A DNA stretch of 46,173 bases from Clostridia bacterium (GTDB lineage Bacteria; Bacillota; Clostridia; Christensenellales; QALW01), in assembly GCA_017502165.1 (NCBI GenBank), contig JAFVVO010000001.1, positions 1 through 46,173 on the forward strand. Direction: 5' to 3'. A model generated the notes under the pieces. It was not told the origin of the DNA. It worked only from the letters and a program-made list of their open reading frames with translations, and did no database searches. The position numbers were made by a program, and so were the translations under genes. Shown piece after piece: positions 7,754 to 13,233 of the stretch (position 1 is its first letter; every line of letters starts with the position of its first letter).

Positions 7754-7786
7754 TGGTCGGGACCTTTTGGGTCCCGACCAATTTTA
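7754..7786 (+). terminator. Second hairpin in tandem, possible backup terminator
   Basis: TGGTCGGGACC (7754-7764) and GGTCCCGACCA (7770-7780) form a perfect 11-bp stem with a 5-base loop, followed by ATTTTAT. Confidence 0.65.
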
Positions 7787-8275
7787 TACCTTTTCTTGAT
7801 TTTTATTTAAAACTTTGTCATGCTATATTTGTATTCAATAATACAACGAAGGAGCAATATTAGAGAAAAAATGGAGGAGGAATATTTATATCTTTGAAAA
7901 TCACACAAAAAAGAAAACTACACACATTGAAACCCAATCATGTGTTGTGTGCCGCCGCTTGACTGCAAACGAAATCTCAAAGGCACACCACCATGATGTT
8001 CAATCTTAAAAATGTATATCGGCATTTTTGGTTGAACACCCCAACCGACAATATAAGGTCGGTTTATCGGCGATACGATATATCGCTGTTTTGGGAAAAC
8101 GGAGCGACGGCACCGTTTTCTTTCATCTGAACAAATACGATACATATATTATTTTAGGGTGTCGGTCAATGGGTCGGCACCTTAAAAATTACATAAATTA
8201 TGTCGCCATTAACGGCGCGACGTTTACGATCGCGACGACAATGGCGACAAATACAACGAAAGGAGCGACAAAACA
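7787..8275 (+). other. Non-coding, hairpin-rich leader upstream of the tyrosine recombinase
   Basis: No convincing gene lies here. A possible promoter (TTGTCA near 7815 with an AATAAT-like box near 7837) is followed by consecutive inverted repeats. GGTTG/CAACC (8030-8034/8042-8046) competes with AACCGAC/GTCGGTT (8043-8049/8058-8064). Then come GCGATA/TATCGC (8070-8086), GAAAACGG/CCGTTTTC (8095-8120, then TTTC), a GGTG...CACC stem at 8159-8182, and TGTCGCCATT/AATGGCGACA (8201-8210/8240-8249). ATACAACGAA followed by GGAGC occurs at 7841 and again at 8251. One reading frame is open on both sides of a TAA at 8007, so a decayed small gene is also possible. Mutually exclusive stems ending near a terminator-like hairpin suggest attenuation of recombinase expression. 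Confidence 0.5.
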
Positions 8276-9163
8276 ATGTCAAAATCATTATTCTATCAAT
8301 TCAATTCTGCATTAGATATGTGCTTTGTTTTGCACTTTGACAAGCATAGCGACAAGCACAACCCACAAGCAGATAGCGAACATATAATAAAATCATTATC
8401 GGCAAAGGGCAACCTTAAAGACTTTGCTCACGATTTCGCCGCTTTTATAAAAAACGAGTACGGAGTTAAGCAAGTAAAGGAAATAACCTCCGATATGTGT
8501 CAATCGTATATTGAGAAAAAGACGTCTGAGGGTTGCTCTTTGAAAACGATTAAGACATATCAAAGCAATCTGCTTAAAATCTCAAAGTGTGCAAACAAAG
8601 CTTTCAATATCCGTACTGATTATTCAGTATCGGTTGACGAAAGCAAGATTGAGAAAACCGAAACGATAAAGCAATACTCTTTTACCCGTGCAGAAATGGA
8701 AAAGATACTTGCTGCACCTCGTTCTTGCGATAGCCTTACTGCCTTAAAATTCGCTTACCAAACGGGTGTTAGGGTAAATACTCTTGAACGACTTGAAGTA
8801 CGTCATATAGACTTTAAGAACGGCGAAATCACCATTTACAAGGACAAAGGAAATAGAACAAGGGTTTTGCCTATGAGCGAAGAAACGGCGAAGCTGCTCC
8901 GTGAACAAATAAAAGGCAAGAACCCACAAGACCGAGTTTTTGCGGTCCGCAAAGGGTCGGTCAATCGTTATCTTCGTCGCCGTTGCGAAAAGTTGAATAT
9001 ACGAACACCGAACGGCGAAGTCAAGAGTGGGGTTCACTCTATCCGTAAGTTATGGGCTGAAGAAAATGCCGAGCGACATGGAACGGCAAAAACGATGGTC
9101 GCGCTCGGTCACGGCGAAGATAGAAAAGACCTTGAAGATACATACCTGCATAGTAAAAAATGA
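8276..9163 (+). CDS. Tyrosine recombinase (phage integrase family)
   Basis: This 295-residue protein has an N-terminal SAM-like DNA-binding domain (about 40-110) and a catalytic domain with every key residue present: Arg166 in TGVRVNTL, Lys191 in the beta-hairpin (YKDKGNRT), His254 and Arg257 in VHSIRK, His279 in LGHGED, and the nucleophile Tyr290 in LEDTYLHS. AAAGGAG at 8259-8265 sets the start. It is shorter than many phage integrases, which usually have an extra arm-binding domain. It is the second recombinase of the element. It could act on another site, resolve circular forms, or be left from an earlier nested insertion. The stop codon lies inside the terminator stem. Confidence 0.92.
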   Translation: MSKSLFYQFNSALDMCFVLHFDKHSDKHNPQADSEHIIKSLSAKGNLKDFAHDFAAFIKNEYGVKQVKEITSDMCQSYIEKKTSEGCSLKTIKTYQSNLLKISKCANKAFNIRTDYSVSVDESKIEKTETIKQYSFTRAEMEKILAAPRSCDSLTALKFAYQTGVRVNTLERLEVRHIDFKNGEITIYKDKGNRTRVLPMSEETAKLLREQIKGKNPQDRVFAVRKGSVNRYLRRRCEKLNIRTPNGEVKSGVHSIRKLWAEENAERHGTAKTMVALGHGEDRKDLEDTYLHSKK

Positions 9164-9189
9164 GGACTTGAAAAAAGTTCTCATTTTTT
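9158..9189 (+). terminator. Terminator of the tyrosine recombinase gene
   Basis: AAATGAGGACTT pairs with AAGTTCTCATTT (one G-T pair) around a GAAA-type loop, then a T run. The stem begins within the last codons of the gene. Confidence 0.82.
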
Positions 9190-9534
9190 CTTGACAAATA
9201 AAAAATAATAAGTTATTAATTTAAATACTTACTACAAAGTAATAAATTAGTTACTTATATATTAAGTAATAGATTTAAATACCTATATTAAGTTTTAAAG
9301 TTATTCACTTATATTAAGGTATTAAATTATACTGTCTTAAACAAGGTTAAACTTACGGACTTAAAGAAAAATGAATTATCATACTTAACTGAAAAAACTT
9401 TGTAATAAGTAAGATGCTTAAATGTTAGGAGTGATAGAAAAAACAATTAGTATAGTAAAACCTTTGAATACAACAACACGCATATTAAAGAGTTATATGG
9501 AAACCACTAAATTCTTTAACAAGGAGGTTTCTAT
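9190..9534 (+). other. AT-rich intergenic tract with repeats, no gene seen
   Basis: About 345 bp, strongly AT-rich over its first 200 bp, lie between the integrase terminator and the next gene. Beyond the TATATTAAG repeats (separate entry), AAGTAA...TTACTT forms a palindrome near 9237-9256 and AAGTAATA recurs twice. Only an AAGGAGG site at the right edge, for the gene at 9535, is clearly functional. Confidence 0.5.
9258..9318 (+). repeat. Three direct repeats of TATATTAAG with 26-bp spacing (iteron-like)
   Basis: Exact copies begin at 9258, 9284 and 9310, a constant step of 26 bp. Sequence between copies is AT-rich and only partly alike. Regular spacing suggests a bound protein array such as recombinase or replication-initiator sites; function is unknown. 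Confidence 0.6.
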
Positions 9535-9864
9535 ATGAAATCTAATAAATTATCAAACGAAAAAAACAATAACTTTTTAGGTGGTTATATTACCTACCTT
9601 AAACGATATGACGGTACTGACGGCGACGAAAGAAAATACATATCAATAAAAATGAAAGACGGCGACGACACTATTGATATAATGATTTTCAAACAAAGTG
9701 GTTATAAAAAGAAATATCCTAACCCATTGGTAAAACTCGTCATTGATGCCTACGAACAAAAAATACCGATTGCCTGTGTCTATAACGAGCAACACGAAAG
9801 CAATGTAATGGAGTGTGTTTATACAAACTTTTCCGTTAATGCTTCCGTAGCTGAAGAAGTGTAA
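9535..9864 (+). CDS. Unknown small protein at the right end of the element
   Basis: This 109-residue protein starts behind AAGGAGG. The middle looks beta-rich (GGYITYLKRYDG, KYISIKMKDGDDTIDIMIF), then PNPLVKLVIDAYEQKIPIACVYN, which could suggest a small OB-like or binding fold, but no family is recognised. There are no membrane segments or cysteine clusters. It is the last gene before the right junction and has its own terminator, so it is a clear expressed unit. A role in DNA binding at the adjacent repeats would be guesswork. Confidence 0.72.
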   Translation: MKSNKLSNEKNNNFLGGYITYLKRYDGTDGDERKYISIKMKDGDDTIDIMIFKQSGYKKKYPNPLVKLVIDAYEQKIPIACVYNEQHESNVMECVYTNFSVNASVAEEV

Positions 9865-9871
9865 ACCAAAG

Positions 9872-9908
9872 AAAGACTGTGCGAAAATGCACAGTCTTTT
9901 ATTATTTT
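9872..9908 (+). terminator. Terminator at the right end of the element
   Basis: AAAGACTGTGC (9872-9882) pairs with GCACAGTCTTT (9889-9899), followed by TTATTATTTT. It ends 34 bp before the right junction repeat and would stop element transcripts from entering cotJC. Confidence 0.87.
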
Positions 9909-9941
9909 GCTATATGCACAATAAAAATCTTATTTAGGAAC

Positions 9942-9948
9942 TGAAGAA
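9942..9948 (+). repeat. Right junction repeat of the cotJC element (attR core)
   Basis: This second TGAAGAA is preceded by GGAAC. It is read Glu-Glu in the cotJC frame and followed at once by CTCGCCCATTGG (Leu-Ala-His-Trp), which continues the family motif. Confidence 0.85.
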
Positions 9949-10329
9949 CTCGCCCATTGGGAAATGCTGGGCACAATGATCTATCAGCTTACCAAGGATG
10001 CAACCCCTGAAGAAATGCGCGCCGCAGGTCTTGGCGACTATTACGCAACCCGCGGTAAAGGTGTGTTCCAGTCAAGCCCCTCAGGCGAACCCTGGTCAAG
10101 CGCATATATTCAGGTGCTTGACGATCCAATCGCCAACCTTACCAACGATATGGCGGCAGAACAAAAAGCCCGCGCCGCCTACGAGCGCTTAATGATGATG
10201 ACTCGTGACCAAAGCGTCATCGAACCTCTCGCCCTTCTCCGCGAACGTGAAATAGTCCACTTCCAACGGTTTGGCGAAGCACTTATGAGCTTACAAAACA
10301 ACTGTATGAAAGGTTATGCAAAGGGATAA
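9949..10329 (+). CDS. cotJC: CotJC (manganese-catalase-family coat protein), C-terminal part after the element
   Basis: The segment supplies the missing 126 residues of CotJC: LAHWEMLGTMIYQLTKDATP, AAGLGDYYA, DPIANLTNDMAAEQKARAAYE and LREREIVHFQRFGEAL. There is no ribosome site before it; the first ATG in frame is at 9964, so any product made without excision would lack the His68 region. After rejoining to 4641-4835 the protein has Glu35, Glu65, His68, Glu136 and His169. The 33-residue gap between the last two equals that between the Glu148 and His181 ligands known for Lactobacillus plantarum manganese catalase. No frameshift or stop is present, so this half is kept under selection or was interrupted recently. 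Confidence 0.92.
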   Translation, partial: LAHWEMLGTMIYQLTKDATPEEMRAAGLGDYYATRGKGVFQSSPSGEPWSSAYIQVLDDPIANLTNDMAAEQKARAAYERLMMMTRDQSVIEPLALLREREIVHFQRFGEALMSLQNNCMKGYAKG

Positions 10330-10342
10330 AGGGAAAAATAGC

Positions 10343-10375
10343 AAAAAAAGGTAGCGATATTCGTTACCTTTTTTG
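10343..10375 (+). terminator. Terminator of the cotJ operon
   Basis: GGTAGCG pairs with CGTTACC around a short loop, with A7 before and T6 after. Confidence 0.8.
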
Positions 10376-10419
10376 TTTATTATTTATAAGTTAAGTGGTG
10401 AGAAGTTGTTTTCTTCAAT

Positions 10420-11178
10420 TTAGTACTTTGACGGCGCTTTGCCTGTATGAGTTTTGAAATCCCGCGAAAAATCATAGAGATTTGCATATCCTAAAGATTG
10501 AGCAATATCGGATAAGGTTCCGTAATCACTTTTAAGCATTTCCTTTGCTTTTTCGATTCGCATCTGTTTTGTATATGCAATAGGAGATATGCCCATTACT
10601 TCCGTAAACAATTTTCGAAAATATATAGTGGAAAGCCCGGCAACGTTCGCGAGAATATCATTGGTAATGCGCTTATCAAAGTTTTGAGAAACGTATTCTA
10701 TTGCCGGCTGAATCTTTTGCATTTTACTGTTTGGCGTGTATTTATCAATGCTTTGAGATGTGATGCTTAATATAATTGAGTAAACGTCACGAATACTTTC
10801 CATTTCAAACATAGGGTTTTTAAGATTTCGTTTATATTCTATCTCCTTGAACTGCTTTAATACTTTTTCACTATACTTTATAGGAATAGGAATAGGTTCA
10901 TGAAAGGTTTGTTCACTTTCAAATTCAATAATCGCAAAATGTCCGGGTTGAGTGCATTCCCAATCATACAAGCAACCGTTAGGTAGAATAACAACGTGGT
11001 TAGCATCAGACAAAAAACGTTTACCGTTTGAAATATAAAAGGTCTCCCCTTCATACTTAATAACAACCGCCCATCTTTTACGATGGGTTCTTTTGATTTT
11101 AACTTTTTCAGGGGTATATAAAGTTGACGCCGCAAGCACTTTTGTTATTACCAAATTTGATAATATATCTGTTTTCAT
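10420..11178 (-). CDS. AraC-family transcriptional regulator
   Basis: This 252-residue protein has an N-terminal cupin-like sensing half (about 20-140, including ISNGKRFLSDANHVVILPNG) and a C-terminal AraC double helix-turn-helix (about 155-252): ILANVAGLSTIYFRKLFTEV, then GISPIAYTKQMRIEKAKEML, and SDIAQSLGYANLYDFSRDFK. Such proteins usually activate sugar genes on binding a sugar. It is transcribed away from the operon starting at 11343, and the shared 164-bp gap holds both promoters and a perfect palindrome, so it probably controls that operon. The first ATG is used; the promoter at 11213-11240 fits it. Confidence 0.9.
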   Translation of the reverse strand: MKTDILSNLVITKVLAASTLYTPEKVKIKRTHRKRWAVVIKYEGETFYISNGKRFLSDANHVVILPNGCLYDWECTQPGHFAIIEFESEQTFHEPIPIPIKYSEKVLKQFKEIEYKRNLKNPMFEMESIRDVYSIILSITSQSIDKYTPNSKMQKIQPAIEYVSQNFDKRITNDILANVAGLSTIYFRKLFTEVMGISPIAYTKQMRIEKAKEMLKSDYGTLSDIAQSLGYANLYDFSRDFKTHTGKAPSKY

Positions 11179-11212
11179 ATTTTTTGAGTATTCTCCCTTA
11201 TTTATTGAGATT

Positions 11213-11240
11213 ATTATACCATAAATTTAAAATCATTCAA
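11213..11240 (-). promoter_or_regulatory. Promoter of the AraC-family gene
   Basis: Read on the minus strand, TTGAAT (11235-11240) and TATAAT (11213-11218) are 16 bp apart, about 35 bp before the start codon. Confidence 0.6.
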
Positions 11241-11250
11241 CATTTTTTGT

Positions 11251-11262
11251 ATCAAATTTGAT
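11251..11262. promoter_or_regulatory. Perfect 12-bp palindrome, candidate regulator site
   Basis: ATCAAATTTGAT lies between the divergent promoters. A 12-bp core of it with flank (CAAATTTGATAA) recurs at 11152-11163 in the start of the AraC-type gene, 101 bp away. This fits a paired or looped regulator site. Confidence 0.45.
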
Positions 11263-11282
11263 AAATTTATGCAGATTTGACA

Positions 11283-11311
11283 TTTACCCAATAAAAAACC
11301 AATGATATAAT
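11283..11311 (+). promoter_or_regulatory. Promoter of the dehydroquinase-like/GH20 operon
   Basis: TATAAT at 11306-11311 has only TTTACC at the proper -35 distance (11283-11288); a perfect TTGACA sits 6 bp too far upstream (11277-11282). A weak -35 is normal for promoters that need an AraC-type activator. Confidence 0.5.
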
Positions 11312-11342
11312 CACATTATAAACTGAAAGGAAGTATAAATTT

Positions 11343-12158
11343 ATGATAAAATTATCAAAAATACCCGCCCCGGCTCTTGCAGGCGTTGTAAGAGAGAAAA
11401 CTCCTATGTCTGCCATAGCAGAGATTAAAAATTGCCTTTATGACGGCGCTGATATGATTGATTTACATATGTCTTGCTTGGAAAAGTATGACGTTGACAC
11501 TCTCAAGCAAATTATTGGATCATCTCGCTTGCCTGTATTGGCACTTAATTATAACTCTGTAATGGATTGGTCTCCTCTTAATCTTTCCGAAGAAGAAAGA
11601 GTGCAGACGTTCTTGAACGCAGTAGAAGCAGGTGCCGCAGGCATTGATATGCAGGGCTATACCTTCCACGCTCCTTCAAAAGAAGGCTTCTGCGGTGAAG
11701 ACAAATACTCATTTACTAAGGGAAATCCCAAAGAAATCGTTACTGATTCTGAAATTATTTCAAAACAGTGCGCACTTATAGACGAGGTTCATTCCAAAGG
11801 CGCGGAGGTATTACTTTCTTGCCACCCCGGAATTCCTATGACAAGCACTCAGGTAGTAGAGCTTGCTTTATTTTTAGAAAAGCGCAATCCCGATATAATT
11901 AAAATTGTGACCTCTGCCACTAACGAAGATGAAATGCTTGAGAGCGTAAAGGCTATGACCTTGCTTAAAAAGGAAGTTAAAACACCCGTAAGCTATCACG
12001 CAAACGGAGCCTTTGGAGGACTTTCAAGAATCCTGAATCCCATTTTAGGCGGTCAAATTGCTTTCTGCGTTGACAGATTTGCCGCAAGTTCAACTATGGA
12101 ACAGTTGGACCTTAAAACCGCAAAACTTGTAGTTGAAAATATGAAGAAGCTTTTGTAA
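11343..12158 (+). CDS. Type I 3-dehydroquinate dehydratase-like (AroD-family) protein, probably catabolic
   Basis: This 271-residue TIM-barrel protein resembles type I dehydroquinases: GADMIDLHMSC near the start, His161 in LLSCHPG and Lys187 in DIIKIVTSA, 26 residues apart (27 in the enterobacterial enzymes, His143 and Lys170). Near the end GAFGGLSRI corresponds to the G-x-x-G-x-x-SR loop. The usual FR...EGG segment with the third catalytic residue is replaced by ALNYNSVMDW, so activity on dehydroquinate is doubtful. It opens an operon with a hydrolase, a glycosidase and oxidoreductases, not shikimate genes, pointing to Schiff-base chemistry on a sugar-derived acid. The substrate is unknown. 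Confidence 0.78.
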   Translation: MIKLSKIPAPALAGVVREKTPMSAIAEIKNCLYDGADMIDLHMSCLEKYDVDTLKQIIGSSRLPVLALNYNSVMDWSPLNLSEEERVQTFLNAVEAGAAGIDMQGYTFHAPSKEGFCGEDKYSFTKGNPKEIVTDSEIISKQCALIDEVHSKGAEVLLSCHPGIPMTSTQVVELALFLEKRNPDIIKIVTSATNEDEMLESVKAMTLLKKEVKTPVSYHANGAFGGLSRILNPILGGQIAFCVDRFAASSTMEQLDLKTAKLVVENMKKLL

Positions 12159-12159
12159 T

Positions 12160-13218
12160 ATGGATAAGTTTTTAATTAAAAACGGTATGCTTTGGAACGG
12201 AAACGGTTTTAGTAAAAAAGACGTTCTGTTTGAAGGCAAGCACGTAACAAAAATTGACGATAATATTGAAGCAGATACTTTAAGAAAATTTGACGCAAGC
12301 GGTTTAATTGTTATGCCCGGTCTAATTGATATTCATATGCATATGCGCAACGTATCAATCGATGCCTTCGGCACCGACGTTTCTGCCGGTTGTTTCCCTA
12401 ACGGTGTAACCTGCGCGGTTGATGCTTCTGCCGTAAGCGGTGACAAAGAGTTTTTAGACACCTTTGCCGTAAAAAATGCAGTATTTGTTTCTCCGACGTT
12501 TAACAACGGCAATTACAACTTTGATAATTTTGAGCAATACAATAAAAGCTACGGTGACAAGCTTTTAGGCTTTAAGCTTTTCTATGACGGAGACAATTTT
12601 GACGGTGTAACTCCCTTAAAGGAGGTATGCGCTTTTGCAAAGGACAAAGGCTTAAAAGTTATGGTGCATACGAACAATTCTCCCGTAAGTATGATGGATA
12701 TTGCAAAAACGTTAAATAGCGGAGATATAATTACCCATGCTTTCCACGGTGGAAGAAACAATGCGGCGGAAGATAATTTTGAATGCCTTAAATTCGCAAG
12801 AGAAAAAGGCATCGTAATAGATACGGGCTTTGCGGGTCACGTTCACACAGATTTTACCGTACTTAAAAAAGCTATGGACGCTAAATTCTATCCCGACACA
12901 ATAAGCTCAGATTTAACAAGAGCAAGCGCATTTATTCGGTTCGGCAGATACGGGCTGAATTACTGTATGAGCATTATGCGCACTCTCGGTATGCCGGAAG
13001 AAGAAATATTTTTGTCCGTTACAAAAAATGCCGCCAAGGCGGTAGGAAAAGAAAACGATTGGGGCACCCTCGAAATTGGTAGCACAGCCGTTACCGTGTT
13101 AGGTTTAAGCAACGAGCCTTATTCCATAACCGATAAAATGGGCAAAACCGTTAGTGATAATAAAAGTTACAGAACTTATCTTACAGTCGTAAATGGAGAT
13201 GCCGTTTACAGTTATTAA
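12160..13218 (+). CDS. Amidohydrolase-superfamily metal hydrolase (dihydroorotase/deacetylase-like)
   Basis: This 352-residue protein begins FLIKNGMLWNGNGF, a typical composite-domain strand of amidohydrolases. It has PGLIDIHMHM with metal ligands His59 and His61, a Lys in LLGFKLFYDG that could be the carboxylated bridging residue, His in VMVHTNNSP and THAFHGG, and Asp in TISSDLT. It starts one base after the preceding stop, so it is cotranscribed. The closest pattern I recognise is the predicted deacetylase/amidohydrolase group often found with unusual sugar catabolism. It could remove an acyl group or open a cyclic amide. It is cytoplasmic. Confidence 0.82.
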   Translation: MDKFLIKNGMLWNGNGFSKKDVLFEGKHVTKIDDNIEADTLRKFDASGLIVMPGLIDIHMHMRNVSIDAFGTDVSAGCFPNGVTCAVDASAVSGDKEFLDTFAVKNAVFVSPTFNNGNYNFDNFEQYNKSYGDKLLGFKLFYDGDNFDGVTPLKEVCAFAKDKGLKVMVHTNNSPVSMMDIAKTLNSGDIITHAFHGGRNNAAEDNFECLKFAREKGIVIDTGFAGHVHTDFTVLKKAMDAKFYPDTISSDLTRASAFIRFGRYGLNYCMSIMRTLGMPEEEIFLSVTKNAAKAVGKENDWGTLEIGSTAVTVLGLSNEPYSITDKMGKTVSDNKSYRTYLTVVNGDAVYSY

Positions 13219-13233
13219 AGAAAGGATAACATT

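Larger units (their letters stand above)
4836..9948 (+). mobile_element. 5.1-kb recombinase-borne element inserted in cotJC (skin-like intervening element)
   Basis: cotJC sequence stops at one TGAAGAA and resumes in frame at the other, with exactly 5,113 bp between equivalent positions. The contents are a small gene (4879), a large serine recombinase (5189), a nitroreductase-like gene (7020), a hairpin-rich leader, a tyrosine recombinase (8276), an AT-rich repeat tract and an unknown gene (9535). Every gene points in the cotJC direction and a terminator closes each module. No conjugation, replication or phage structural genes are seen. Known relatives by layout are the skin element of sigK and SP-beta in spsM, excised by serine recombinases during sporulation. 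Excision here is not shown, only made possible by the structure. Confidence 0.9.

Noticed and set aside
8010-8315. Open frame of about 100 codons across the hairpin region upstream of the integrase
   Set aside because: It has no ribosome site, starts after an in-frame stop at 8007, runs into the integrase gene in another frame, and overlies strong inverted repeats. Kept only as a possible decayed gene.
9964-10329. Independent gene starting at the ATG at 9964
   Set aside because: There is no ribosome site, and the homology to CotJC extends upstream of that ATG to the junction repeat. It is the second part of cotJC.
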